Of a DNA stretch of 54,611 bases, positions 43,588-53,888 are shown in pieces. Each line of letters starts with the position of its first letter. Position 1 is the stretch's first letter. The notes below the pieces were generated by a model that saw only the letters and a list, made by a program, of their open reading frames with translations, did not search any database and was not told where the DNA came from. The DNA comes from Candidatus Uhrbacteria bacterium (GTDB taxonomy: Bacteria > Patescibacteriota > Patescibacteriia > UBA9934): contig CALRHV010000006.1 in NCBI GenBank assembly GCA_943359525.1, positions 1 to 54,611 of the forward strand, given 5' to 3'. Position numbers and translations under genes: made by a program.

Positions 43588-45777
43588 ATGGACACGCCAA
43601 CATTTCAGATGGAGATTGGAGGAAAGACACTCAAAGTTCAGGTCGGAAAGTACGCGCAGGCCGCAAACGGGAGCTGTACCGTGCAATACGGAAACACCGT
43701 CGTGCTTGCAACAGCTGTTATGAGCAAGGAAGCTCGTCCAGGAATGGGATATTTCCCACTCATGGTGGACTTCGAAGAGAAGCTTTACGCCGCTGGTCGT
43801 ATTAAAGGATCGCGATTCATCAAACGCGAAGGCCGTCCAACCGACGAAGCGGTGCTTGTTGCGCGCTTCATCGACCGCGCGATTCGTCCATTATTCGACG
43901 CTCGCATTGAAAATGATGTTCAGGTGATTCTCTCTGTCCTCGCCTTCGATGGTGAAAACGACGCCGATATTCCGGCACTCATTGGCGCATCACTCGCGCT
44001 TCATATTTCCGACATCCCGTGGAACGGTCCAATTGCGTCTGCTCGTGTAAACGATGTTGAGGGAAAGCTCGTCATCAACGGAACGTACGCACAGCGTGAA
44101 ACCGCAAACTTCGACATCGACGTTGCCGGAACGCCGGAGAAGCTCATCATGATGGAGGCTGCTGCAATGCAAACGCCGGAAGCAGATGTTCTCGCCGCAA
44201 TTCAATTCGGCCAGGAGTCTCTTGGCCCAGTGATCGCATTCATCGAAAAAATTCGATCTGAGATTGGAAAAGCAAAAATCGATCTCTTCACACCAAAAAA
44301 TGATGAGCAGAAAGCTGCCGTCGCGCGCAAAATTGAAATCACCAATCGTGCGAATGCCATCATGAAGCCTCTGATGCAGGAGCTCTTCCTCGACGCACCA
44401 AAGGCGACAAAGACCGACCGTGCCGTCGCGAAAGATGCGATGAAGAAGCGACTCGTCGAAACATGTAAGGCGGAAGGAATGGAGGATATGGACATCGCAA
44501 TCGCGAAGTCTGCATTGTACCCATTTATTGATTCAGAAATTACACGATTAATCCTCGACGACGGCAAACGCATCGACGGTCGCGCGATCAACGAAGTGCG
44601 AACAATCGTGTCCGAAGCTGGAGTTTTGCCGTGCGTTCACGGCAGCGGACATTTCATGCGCGGCGAAACACAGGTGCTTTCAATCACCACACTCGGCGCT
44701 CCAGGCGACAAGCAAACGCTCGACGGTATGGAACTCGTTGGTGAAAAGAGCTTCATGCATCACTACAACTTCCCACCGTTCTCCGTTGGTGAAGCAAAGC
44801 CGCTTCGTGGCGCTGGTCGTCGCGAAATTGGTCACGGCGCGCTTGCCGAAAAGGCGATCGAACCAGTGCTGCCGAAACTCGAGGACTTCCCATACTCGAT
44901 TCGTGTAGTCTCCGAAGTGCTCGGATCAAACGGCTCCAGTTCAATGGGATCAACGTGTGGAACAAGCTTGGCGCTTATGGATGCTGGAGTTCCGATTACT
45001 GCCCCGGTTGCTGGCGTTGCGATGGGCATGGCGAGCGACGGCAAGCGCTATCGCGTCATTACCGACTTGCAAGATCTTGAAGACGGCGAAGGCGGCATGG
45101 ACTTCAAGGTGACCGGAACCTCCAATGGAATCACCGCAATCCAGCTCGATACCAAAACCGACGGACTTCCTCACGATGTTGTCGTCGAGGCAATCACTGG
45201 CGCACGCATTGCTCGGCTGCAGATTCTCGAGGTGATGAAGAACGCAATTGCTGCTCCTCGTGCTGAACTTTCACCAACCGCTCCTCGCATCTTGAAGCTC
45301 CGAATTAATCCAGAACTCATTCGCGTCGTTATCGGCAGCGGCGGAAAGACTATCAACGAAATCATTGCAAAGACCGGCGTTACCGCGATCGACATCGAAG
45401 ACGATGGACTTGTCATGATCACCGCGGTGAATGGGGAAAGTGGAAAGGCTGCATTCGACTGGGTCACAAACCTCACTCGCGAGGTGAAGGCTGGTGAAAC
45501 ATTCGATGGGGAAGTCGTCCGATTGATGGACTTTGGTGCATTCGTCCAAATTCTTCCAGGAAAGGACGGAATGGTGCACGTTTCTGAACTTGCGCCTTGG
45601 CGCGTCGAGAAAGTCTCCGATGTGGTGAACGTTGGTGACAAAGTGAAAGTCATCGTAAATGAAATCGATGAAAAGGGCCGCATCAATCTCTCCATGAAGA
45701 AAGCTGAAGGTAACGTGTACACCGACGAAATGCGCGCAAAGGCGTCTACTTCAGCACCAAAGCCACGTAGCTCCTAG
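43588..45777 (+). CDS. pnp: Polyribonucleotide nucleotidyltransferase
   Basis: Two RNase PH domains, GSNGSSSMGSTCGTSLALMDAGVP, KH domain RVVIGSGGKTINEIIAKTG, S1 domain. Confidence 0.97.
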   Translation: MDTPTFQMEIGGKTLKVQVGKYAQAANGSCTVQYGNTVVLATAVMSKEARPGMGYFPLMVDFEEKLYAAGRIKGSRFIKREGRPTDEAVLVARFIDRAIRPLFDARIENDVQVILSVLAFDGENDADIPALIGASLALHISDIPWNGPIASARVNDVEGKLVINGTYAQRETANFDIDVAGTPEKLIMMEAAAMQTPEADVLAAIQFGQESLGPVIAFIEKIRSEIGKAKIDLFTPKNDEQKAAVARKIEITNRANAIMKPLMQELFLDAPKATKTDRAVAKDAMKKRLVETCKAEGMEDMDIAIAKSALYPFIDSEITRLILDDGKRIDGRAINEVRTIVSEAGVLPCVHGSGHFMRGETQVLSITTLGAPGDKQTLDGMELVGEKSFMHHYNFPPFSVGEAKPLRGAGRREIGHGALAEKAIEPVLPKLEDFPYSIRVVSEVLGSNGSSSMGSTCGTSLALMDAGVPITAPVAGVAMGMASDGKRYRVITDLQDLEDGEGGMDFKVTGTSNGITAIQLDTKTDGLPHDVVVEAITGARIARLQILEVMKNAIAAPRAELSPTAPRILKLRINPELIRVVIGSGGKTINEIIAKTGVTAIDIEDDGLVMITAVNGESGKAAFDWVTNLTREVKAGETFDGEVVRLMDFGAFVQILPGKDGMVHVSELAPWRVEKVSDVVNVGDKVKVIVNEIDEKGRINLSMKKAEGNVYTDEMRAKASTSAPKPRSS

Positions 45778-45779
45778 GC

Positions 45780-47015
45780 ATGGAAATCGCACTCAACATT
45801 CCCATGAGTGCCAACCCCACCCGCCAGAAAATCTGGCGGGTGTTGCGCGTTGTGGGGATTCTCTTTGCCGCATGGAGCGTTGTTACAAGCGCTCGTCAAC
45901 TCGCCTTCGAATTCAGCGCGGTCCTTCCGCCGAGCGACGCCGTCGCCATTCGACTCATTCGCAACAACAGCACAGTCGCGCACCTCCGATCGCTCACAAA
46001 GGGAATGAATGTGGTTCCCGGCATCCCAATTTCACTTGCCGATGCTTTGAATGGCACCAGTCGCACACTACACATCTGGTTTTCCGCTAACGAAACCGTC
46101 ACGATGATTCTCGATCGTAAATTCAGCGATGATGAAGTGGCTGCAATAACGTCGTTTGGTGCGATAGTTTCTCGTGAAGGAAGCCTCACGATCATCTCAA
46201 ACAAAAAGATGGCCATACCAATCAATCAAAGCGTTCTCAAAAATATTCTTCCAACGTTGTTTTCTAGGGATTCCGCAACGCTTGCGCTCGGTGATAATCG
46301 AACAGACGTTTCGATCGAACAGGGAACAATCACACTCCACGGCACCGCCTTTCTTGCGGCGCCGAATATCGACGAGCCCACAACCATTCACACCGTCTTC
46401 GCTGCAGACATTCCTGCTTCAGACATCAATGCACTCGTTCCAAGAGCATTCACGCAAAACACGCCAGGTTTTTCATCGCTCTTCATGCTCGCTGCACAAA
46501 ATGGAGTCTCCGCACACATCAATCGTGATAGCGATTCTGCTACATACACACTCGCGATTCCGCTTACCGTCGAAACACAAGCCTTCGCAAACGAAAATTC
46601 ACTCACACAAATCGCAAAAGAACTCGTCGAGGTTCCAACAATCGACGGCGTCACCGCGTTTTTAGACGACGGCAGCGAAACAGTCGCCCTCCGATCTCGC
46701 GAGGAGGCGAATGTTCTTGTGCGAGACGAAGCACCGTACCGATTCATCACCGCAACGTCGTCGTATGGCACCGCATACATCACACAAACTCCAACGCTGC
46801 TCACCGTGAGCAATCATGTACAAAACACCAATGCCGCACAATCTCGTGCAGCGTCATGTCTTTCTGGCACAATCGCTTTTGCTCAGCCAAAACACCTTTT
46901 CACATCGCTCCAAACGAATACGTTTTATCAGTCCTCTCTTCTCTCGAACCTTCTCTGGCACGCTGATGAAATCGCGAGCACACTTTCTACAACGCGTATC
47001 TGCATTGGAAAATAA
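45780..47015 (+). CDS. Hypothetical membrane-anchored protein, 411 aa
   Basis: Single N-terminal TM (IWRVLRVVGILFAAWSVVTSARQLAF), extracytoplasmic remainder; immediately downstream of pnp. Confidence 0.65.
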   Translation: MEIALNIPMSANPTRQKIWRVLRVVGILFAAWSVVTSARQLAFEFSAVLPPSDAVAIRLIRNNSTVAHLRSLTKGMNVVPGIPISLADALNGTSRTLHIWFSANETVTMILDRKFSDDEVAAITSFGAIVSREGSLTIISNKKMAIPINQSVLKNILPTLFSRDSATLALGDNRTDVSIEQGTITLHGTAFLAAPNIDEPTTIHTVFAADIPASDINALVPRAFTQNTPGFSSLFMLAAQNGVSAHINRDSDSATYTLAIPLTVETQAFANENSLTQIAKELVEVPTIDGVTAFLDDGSETVALRSREEANVLVRDEAPYRFITATSSYGTAYITQTPTLLTVSNHVQNTNAAQSRAASCLSGTIAFAQPKHLFTSLQTNTFYQSSLLSNLLWHADEIASTLSTTRICIGK

Positions 47016-47468
47016 TTCATGATATAGTTTACACAGTTCTTTCCACAATTCCTTTGCCACTTGGGAGATCGTTTTCCGAAACCCCACAAACTCGTTTCGG
47101 AAGACATCTCACTGCTGTACGGAGTGCAAAAGCATTAGGGCGTCCATGGATTGAAACAGGAATGTACGTTGAAACCATGCCAGCCCACACCCAAGTAGAG
47201 CAGATTCGCATATTGGAACATCCATCGCACAATGTCCGTGTGGTATTGCGTTCTCGTGGTCACCATTATCGTGGCCACAAGAATCCAATGCCCCATTGTC
47301 GGCTGAGTCTCGATGGTTCCTTCCCTTGAGGGCGTACCCGGGACGAAACTCTGCTCTAATGCACAGCTATAGCCCGAAGGACGCCCTCTTGCTATTTTCG
47401 CCTTCTTTCTCTATCCTCGAACGAACCGAGCGAAGGTCTCTCATTTCGCCTTCCCATCAAACTATTGT

Positions 47469-47837
47469 ATGAAAAAAGCATTCCTCACAGAAATGGAGGC
47501 TCGCCTCCGAGCAGAACGAGAAAAGATTGTTGGAGAGCTTGTTCGCGTGTCGCCACATGTTTCCGCCGGTGACGCCTTTGACGCAGACTACACCACACTT
47601 GGCGACAAAGAAGACGAGAGTGCCGATAAAGCCGCAGAAATCGGCGACAACCTTTCTCTTGAGAATGAGCTCTCCTCTGCGGTTCGCGATATCGACAGCG
47701 CGCTCAAGGCAATCGAGGTTGGCACATACGGCACCTGCAAGTACTGCAAGCAGCTTATTGACGAAGCACGCCTTCAAGTTCGTCCAACATCTACATCCTG
47801 CGTTGCGTGTAAAAAGACACTTACCCAAGAGATGTAA
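47469..47837 (+). CDS. DksA/TraR-type C4 zinc-finger protein
   Basis: CKYCKQLIDEARLQVRPTSTSCVACK; N-terminal coiled coil. Confidence 0.88.
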   Translation: MKKAFLTEMEARLRAEREKIVGELVRVSPHVSAGDAFDADYTTLGDKEDESADKAAEIGDNLSLENELSSAVRDIDSALKAIEVGTYGTCKYCKQLIDEARLQVRPTSTSCVACKKTLTQEM

Positions 47838-47845
47838 TATCCGCA

Positions 47846-48418
47846 TTGAGCTTCGGCTCGATGTTTGGTTTTATGCGAAAGCCGGGTCTGACTATCGGTA
47901 CCATCGGAATCCTCGCGCTTGGCGTAGCTGATTGGGCAATGAAGCAATTCGCGATCACATATTTCGCCGACGGTCATTCAGCACATCTGCTTCCATTCAT
48001 CGATGTTGTCCTCCATCGGAATCCAGGCATTACTTTCGACATTCCGATTCCAATTTCGATCATCGCGATACTCACGATTGGAATCCTTCTTTTTCTCCTC
48101 GATCGTGTGTCGGTATCGTATAAAACCGATCTCGCGGTCACACTCGGCGCAGTCGCTGTGATTATTGGCGCAACGAACAATCTCGTCGACCGTCTCGTGA
48201 ATGGATTCACCACGGACTACCTCATGTTTTTCAATACGTCGATCATCAACGGATCAGATGTGCTTATCGTGCTAGGAGTCGGAAGCATTTTCTGGTACAC
48301 TCGAAGCAATCCCCACGCGCTGCGCAACTTTATTCAGCCGTCCCCGCCAAATTATGGCGTCATTTCGCGTCTGTTCTGCAGCATTGTTCGGTTTATCCGC
48401 AACTCCCGTCACCGTTGA
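47846..48418 (+). CDS. lspA: Signal peptidase II
   Basis: RNPGITFDIP, ATNNLVDRLVNGFTTDYLMF, NGSDVLIVLG; four TM segments. Start may be ATG 47861 or 47873. Confidence 0.8.
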   Translation: MSFGSMFGFMRKPGLTIGTIGILALGVADWAMKQFAITYFADGHSAHLLPFIDVVLHRNPGITFDIPIPISIIAILTIGILLFLLDRVSVSYKTDLAVTLGAVAVIIGATNNLVDRLVNGFTTDYLMFFNTSIINGSDVLIVLGVGSIFWYTRSNPHALRNFIQPSPPNYGVISRLFCSIVRFIRNSRHR

Positions 48419-49883
48419 GGCAGATGTTTCTTCAGGTCTTCCGCGCTTCCAAATTGTCGGCCTACCCGACGCCGCGGTGAGCGAAGCAAAAGACCGCGTT
48501 CGTGCAGCAATTAAGAATTCAGGGTTTCCGTTTCCTCGTACAAACGTCACAATCAATCTCGCGCCAGCCGACACACGGAAACAGGGTCCGCTCTACGACC
48601 TTGCGATCGCCCTCGCCATTCTTGGCGCGCAAGGCACGATCATCAATCCGAAAGTGCTCGACGGAACCGTTGTCATCGGCGAACTCAGCCTGGACGGAAC
48701 CATTCGGCCTGCACGCGGCGTGCTCCTCGCGTCGAGCATGGCAAAACGCGAAGGATATTCTGGAGTACTTGTCGCCGAGGAAAATATCAATGAAGCCAGG
48801 CTCGTCGAACCGCTCCAGATATCATCTGCACGATCATTAAAAGACTGTATCGATCAGATCGAAATAGGGAAATGGCGAGCGCTGCCTGTGATTATCGATC
48901 TCGACAATGCGCCATCAATCGCGCCAGTGCACGATCGCGGCGATGATTTCGCGCTCATCGCTGGCCAGCTCCACGCAAAACGCGCGCTCGAAATTGCCGC
49001 AGCCGGCGGACACAATATTCTCCTTTCTGGTCCGCCAGGAAGCGGAAAGACAATGCTCGCTCGCGCATTCGCGACGCTCCTTCCGCCGCCAACCGTGGAT
49101 GAATCGATCGAAATCACATCGATTCACTCTATCGCCGGCCTTCTCCACGGAAAGCGTATCACCAACCGTCCGTTCCGCGCTCCTCATCATACGAGTAGCG
49201 GCATCGCGCTTGTTGGTGGCGGGACACAGCCGAGGCCGGGCGAAATCTCCCTCGCGCATCGTGGCGTTCTCTTTCTCGACGAATTCCCAGAATTCTCTCG
49301 ATCGGTCCTTGAAAATCTCCGTCAGCCACTTGAAGACGGAACAATCGTTGTATCAAGAGCCTCTGGGAGCGTCATGTTTCCGGCGCGATTTATGCTTGTT
49401 GCGTCAATGAATCCGTGCCCATGTGGGTTCATCAGTGATCCGGGCATTGCATGCACATGCACTCCAGGAAATATTCTGAAGTATCAACAAAAAATCTCCG
49501 GACCACTTTTAGACAGAATCGATCTGCGGGTGGAGGTTCCCCGCGTCGCATTCGACGATCTGTCGTCGGTAACACCGGGAGAGTCCTCCGCGGCAATCTG
49601 CAAACGAGTAACCGACGTGCGCAATGTTACGCAACACCGTTACGCCGCATTTGGCATATTCACGAATGCCGAGCTCAAGCCCGCGCTCATGAAAAAATGG
49701 TGCACGCTCACAAATGACGGCATGGCGCTGCTCAAATCTGCGGTTGATCGATTGCACATGTCAGCACGATCGTACGGACGTATTCTCAAAGTTGCACGCA
49801 CCATCGCCGATCTTGCTCAGGAGGAGGCAATCTCAGCCGCACATCTTGCCGAAGCACTTCAATATCGAATCCGGAACGCTTAA
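48354..49883 (+). CDS. comM: YifB/ComM Mg-chelatase-like AAA+ ATPase
   Basis: VEADVSSGLPRFQIVGLPDAAVSEAKDRVRAAIKNSGFPFP; GGHNILLSGPPGSGKTMLARAFATLLPP; FRAPHHTSSGIALVGGG; HRGVLFLDEFPEF; MNPCPCG. Confidence 0.95.
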   Translation: MASFRVCSAALFGLSATPVTVEADVSSGLPRFQIVGLPDAAVSEAKDRVRAAIKNSGFPFPRTNVTINLAPADTRKQGPLYDLAIALAILGAQGTIINPKVLDGTVVIGELSLDGTIRPARGVLLASSMAKREGYSGVLVAEENINEARLVEPLQISSARSLKDCIDQIEIGKWRALPVIIDLDNAPSIAPVHDRGDDFALIAGQLHAKRALEIAAAGGHNILLSGPPGSGKTMLARAFATLLPPPTVDESIEITSIHSIAGLLHGKRITNRPFRAPHHTSSGIALVGGGTQPRPGEISLAHRGVLFLDEFPEFSRSVLENLRQPLEDGTIVVSRASGSVMFPARFMLVASMNPCPCGFISDPGIACTCTPGNILKYQQKISGPLLDRIDLRVEVPRVAFDDLSSVTPGESSAAICKRVTDVRNVTQHRYAAFGIFTNAELKPALMKKWCTLTNDGMALLKSAVDRLHMSARSYGRILKVARTIADLAQEEAISAAHLAEALQYRIRNA

Positions 49884-51265
49884 CGAATGTACTCCAATGG
49901 ATTGCGGTAGTCCTTTGATCCCCTCGAGCCAATCACCTCAAAGTGCAAATGTGTTCCGGTCGAGTTTCCTGTTGAACCGCAGCGACCGATTGGCGTTCCT
50001 GCCGTCACCTGCTGTCCAGCTTTTACGTAAATCGAGTAGTTGTGGCCATACCGCGTTGAAAGACCGTTGCCATGGTCAACAATAACGAGGTTCCCGTATC
50101 CGCCGGCATACCCACTAAACCGAGGTCCAGCAAACGTCACAATGCCATCGGCCGCAGCGTAGTTGTCGTCTGTTGATGAGCCGTTTGAATGGCCGTTGCA
50201 GTCAATGTCAACGCCTGTATGAAACCAGCTCAAACCGCGAACAATGCTGTGACCGTCTGAAGGCCAGATCATGCGCGAGCTGCTCGAAACCGCAGTGCCG
50301 GTCTTGTTTGGTGCTGGCGAAAAAATTGACGCAACAGATGTGGTCCGTTTCACCGGCACTGGCGTTGGCGGCGTACCACCAGGAATCATCAGCTTTTGGC
50401 CAATCGTGATTGCGCTCGAATCGGCAAGCTTGTTCGCACTCAAAATACGCTCCGCATCACCATTGTATGTTTTAGCGATCTTGATCAGCGTATCGCCGCT
50501 CTTCACTGCGTACACCACTCCAGACTCCGGGAGAATGGACAGTGATTGTCCAAGTTTCAGCACGCTCTTCACGCTCAAATTATTCGCCCAAAGCACGGTG
50601 TTCACAGAAATGCCAAAGCGCACCGCAATCGTCGAGAGTGTGTCGCCTTCAGCAACAACGTATGTCTCGATACCGTCACGAGGCGCAACGCTCGCGCTCG
50701 AGCCAGAAAGGACCGGCACTGCAAGTGCGCCACCACCAGCAAGCGACGTCGTGTTTACAAACTGCGAATCTTGGCCATCCGTCGCACCAAGCGCCGGAGA
50801 GAGTGAGCCTTCTGAAAGATAGCTCGTCACATCGCCACGCAGTGCAGCAACATCCATGTCGGCATATTCTTCGACAAGCGGAGATTCTTCTTGAGTAATC
50901 ACCGCATACGCCAAACTCTTATTGAACGCGTCGAGCGTTTCGGCTCGCACCGTATCCATACTGAGGTTAATCACTGCCGTTCCGCCAACTACACCAAGAA
51001 TCGCCACGTGCATCATGGCGCGATTCGTCACAAAGAACATGAATCTGCTCTTTGCCGGGCGATACCAGTGAACAATACGCCGACGAGACGCGAAACCCGC
51101 ACGGTAGATTGGCACGAAAACGATTGAGAGAACTCCTCTCGTTAGCGGACGAATCGCCGTGGCAAAAAGCCGGGCAACACGAAAAAGGATTGCCTTCGCT
51201 GCTAAAAGCAGGCGAACAATAGCAAGGCCCAATCGCACAATACTACGAGAAAAAGAGGTGCTCAC
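49880..51265 (-). CDS. Membrane-anchored LysM-M23 peptidase
   Basis: Two LysM motifs (YVVAEGDTLSTIAVRFG, YAVKSGDTLIKIAKTYN); M23 HTGVDID, GYGNLVIVDHGNGLSTRYGH, GTHLHFEV. Confidence 0.92.
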   Translation of the reverse strand: MSTSFSRSIVRLGLAIVRLLLAAKAILFRVARLFATAIRPLTRGVLSIVFVPIYRAGFASRRRIVHWYRPAKSRFMFFVTNRAMMHVAILGVVGGTAVINLSMDTVRAETLDAFNKSLAYAVITQEESPLVEEYADMDVAALRGDVTSYLSEGSLSPALGATDGQDSQFVNTTSLAGGGALAVPVLSGSSASVAPRDGIETYVVAEGDTLSTIAVRFGISVNTVLWANNLSVKSVLKLGQSLSILPESGVVYAVKSGDTLIKIAKTYNGDAERILSANKLADSSAITIGQKLMIPGGTPPTPVPVKRTTSVASIFSPAPNKTGTAVSSSSRMIWPSDGHSIVRGLSWFHTGVDIDCNGHSNGSSTDDNYAAADGIVTFAGPRFSGYAGGYGNLVIVDHGNGLSTRYGHNYSIYVKAGQQVTAGTPIGRCGSTGNSTGTHLHFEVIGSRGSKDYRNPLEYIR

Positions 51266-51393
51266 AGTGATCCTAGCATAGCAATTTCCCGGGGTTGTTA
51301 CAATAAAAATACCAGTTTTTTGGCTAATCTTCGCAGGATTATTGACGCCAATTCCACGACAGATATACTACTCAAACTTCATCTGATTTCCCT

Positions 51394-52683
51394 ATGTCGC
51401 ACACCATCGAACAGGTCGCCGATAACCAAATCAAAATCACCGTTGTCGTTCCAAAGGACAAGGTCCTTGCGGAAATGCATATTGCGGCAGACGAACTGTC
51501 TCGCGTCATGAATTTTCCAGGATTCCGCCCAGGAGCAGCGGGTTATGACGTGGTAAAGCAGCGTGTTGGGGAAATGAAAATTCTTGAGGAAGCGACGGAA
51601 GAGCTCATCCGCGCATCTCTTGCCGCAGCACTCCTTGAGGAGGACCTCGATATCGTTGGCGCTCCGCATTTCGCGATGGACGTGATGATCCCTGGAGAAG
51701 ATCTCATCTACAGCGCCGACATCGCGCTCATGCCAAAGGTAAAAAAACTTGCAGACTACACCAAACTTTCCGTTGAAAAGAAGCCAACTGAACCAACGCC
51801 AGAAATCATCGACACCGCAAAAAAGGATCTTGCTCGCATGCAGACGAAAGAAACTCGCGCCACAACCGGAAAGAAACTTGAGCAAGGCGACAAGGCCGTT
51901 GTGAATTTAACCATGAAAAAGGAAGGCGTCGTTCTTGAAGGCGGCGAAAGCCAGAACCACGGCGTGTACACCACGGAAGCGCACTACATCGACGGATTCG
52001 TGATGCAAATCCTTGGTCTTGCGGAAGGCGAAATAAAAACATTCACACTCAAGTTTCCAAAGGATCACTATCAAAAGCATCTTGCGGATAGCGATGTGGA
52101 CTTCACCGTTCGTTTAAATGAAATCTTCACCATCGAAACACCAGAAATTGACGACGAGTTTGCAAAACGCCTCGGATTCGAGGGCGCCGCGATGCTCGAA
52201 GAGAAACTGAAAGAGAATCTCGCAGCAGAAAGCATCGTCGAAGAGCGTCGTCGTCAGGAACGCGAGTGCCTTGATCTTCTGGCAAAAAAGTCCGAATTCG
52301 ATGTCATCCCTGATATCCTCGTGAATCAGGAACTTGAGCGCATGCTCCGTGAGCTTGAACACTCTGTCGGGGAAAACGGAATGGAACTGAAGGACTATCT
52401 CAAGTCGATCAACAAAACCGTTGCAGAAACCAAGCTCGACTTCACCCCAACCGCATTAACTCGCGTAAAAGTCGCGCTTCTTATTCGCGAAATCGGGAAG
52501 AAAGAAAATATCGATGTCGATTCAGCAAAAGTCGACGCTGAACTCGATATCATTGCAGATCGTCTTGGCGAAGACAGCGAGCATCGTGCCCGCGTGTACG
52601 AACCAGAATATCGTGATTTCGTAGAATCCCAAATGCGCAATCGCGCCGTCGTCGACCACATCATGGGAGTAATGGTGAAGTAA
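51394..52683 (+). CDS. tig: Trigger factor
   Basis: RVMNFPGFRPGAAGYDVVKQRVG; PPIase-like EQGDKAVVNLTMKKEG; C-terminal helical domain. Confidence 0.9.
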   Translation: MSHTIEQVADNQIKITVVVPKDKVLAEMHIAADELSRVMNFPGFRPGAAGYDVVKQRVGEMKILEEATEELIRASLAAALLEEDLDIVGAPHFAMDVMIPGEDLIYSADIALMPKVKKLADYTKLSVEKKPTEPTPEIIDTAKKDLARMQTKETRATTGKKLEQGDKAVVNLTMKKEGVVLEGGESQNHGVYTTEAHYIDGFVMQILGLAEGEIKTFTLKFPKDHYQKHLADSDVDFTVRLNEIFTIETPEIDDEFAKRLGFEGAAMLEEKLKENLAAESIVEERRRQERECLDLLAKKSEFDVIPDILVNQELERMLRELEHSVGENGMELKDYLKSINKTVAETKLDFTPTALTRVKVALLIREIGKKENIDVDSAKVDAELDIIADRLGEDSEHRARVYEPEYRDFVESQMRNRAVVDHIMGVMVK

Positions 52684-52694
52684 TTTCATCGACC

Positions 52695-52725
52695 AAAAAA
52701 CGGAATCACGTCGATTCCGTTTTTG
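52695..52725 (+). terminator. Intrinsic terminator
   Basis: AAAAAACGGAATCacgtcGATTCCGTTTTT. Confidence 0.85.
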
Positions 52726-52737
52726 ATTTACACCAAC

Positions 52738-52825
52738 TTCAGTCATCCTGAGTGCAACGAAGGATCTCTCGTAGGTTATCAGAATATCTGCGAAAGATCC
52801 TTCACATTCGTTCAGGATGACTGAA
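52738..52825. repeat. Imperfect palindromic intergenic repeat (CAGTCATCCTGAGTG..GAAGGATCT type)
   Basis: TTCAGTCATCCTGAgtgcaacGAAGGATCT...AGATCCTTCacattcgtTCAGGATGACTGAA. Confidence 0.7.
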
Positions 52826-53728
52826 AATACGCTTCCTTCCTCGTCCAGTCTTCAAATTCGTATACTTTCGAAACTCGCAACCAATTCCTTCCCAATTCTC
52901 CGCCGACAACCGAATCGGCACGCCGTCGATCGTGATTCCGGAATCGAAAGGAATCGATATGAGCTTCACAGCGACATCGACGGGATCCGACTTCGCATCG
53001 ATCATCTTCATCGTCGGCATCGATCCTGGACCAATAGGGAATCGACCGAAGAGATTGATGCGATCAGGATATTGATACGCAACATCAATAAGCACTTCGG
53101 TCCAAAGAAAATTCAGATTGAATCCAAACATCGGCAGAATTCTCGCCACGCCATCGATCACCGACATCGATTCCCACGTTTCAATCTCGCCGGCGATCTT
53201 TTGCACAACCGACGGCAAATATTCGCAGATGAATCGCTCTCTATTCGGCGTAGCACTTTTCTGGATCGTCGAGATCGGAAACACATACGGCGTACCATAG
53301 CGCGGCCGCGATGACGCCATGAGCCGATCGTAGAGCTCACGATTCCTTTCGGGATCGAATGAAAGCAGACCGACGTTTTCGATTGTTTCTGGCCGCGCCA
53401 CCATGCGGCAATAAAACATGTTCAACAGCCACAATGCGAAATCATCGCGCAGCGGATTGAGCATCGTATGAATCGCGATTGTTTGTTTATCGAATTCTCG
53501 AAAGACATTGCAGAAGCGATACTTCTGCAAAATTGGATCACTCGTATACGGCATCGGTGATCCTGAAATCTTTTTCTTCCAAATGAACAATCGCTCGTGC
53601 GCGAAAGCACAAACCTCCTGAATCACAGACGTCTCAGAAAGGGTTGGGTCGCTTATTATCGGTTTTTGATCGCCAATATGCCTATCCCAATGTCGGTACA
53701 GGTCTCGAATGTGGTGGGGGAGTTCCAT
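52802..53728 (-). CDS. Homologue of the 5-hmdU DNA kinase helical domain / alpha-glutamyl-putrescinyl-thymine pyrophosphorylase family
   Basis: FAHERLFIWKKKISGSPMPYTSDPILQKYRFCNVFREFDKQTIAIH matches remembered family pattern (DPILxxYRFxNVxRExDxxT); start MELPHHIRDLYRHW; long upstream ORF extension rejected. Confidence 0.6.
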   Translation of the reverse strand: MELPHHIRDLYRHWDRHIGDQKPIISDPTLSETSVIQEVCAFAHERLFIWKKKISGSPMPYTSDPILQKYRFCNVFREFDKQTIAIHTMLNPLRDDFALWLLNMFYCRMVARPETIENVGLLSFDPERNRELYDRLMASSRPRYGTPYVFPISTIQKSATPNRERFICEYLPSVVQKIAGEIETWESMSVIDGVARILPMFGFNLNFLWTEVLIDVAYQYPDRINLFGRFPIGPGSMPTMKMIDAKSDPVDVAVKLISIPFDSGITIDGVPIRLSAENWEGIGCEFRKYTNLKTGRGRKRIFSHPERM

Positions 53729-53888
53729 AAAAAAAAGTATAGCGACGATCCCAGAAAAACTCGAATGCTTAGCGCAGTCTTGCCACGTAGAACACACGAT
53801 ATTGCTCCAACAATTCGGAAAACTCCGAACGATTTCCGCCAGTTTTTCCACAACACCACCAAACCCCACGCTGCTACTATCGTTCCAT

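Noticed and set aside
49880-49883. Overlap of comM and M23 peptidase stop codons
   Set aside because: A 4-nt convergent stop overlap is ordinary for compact genomes.
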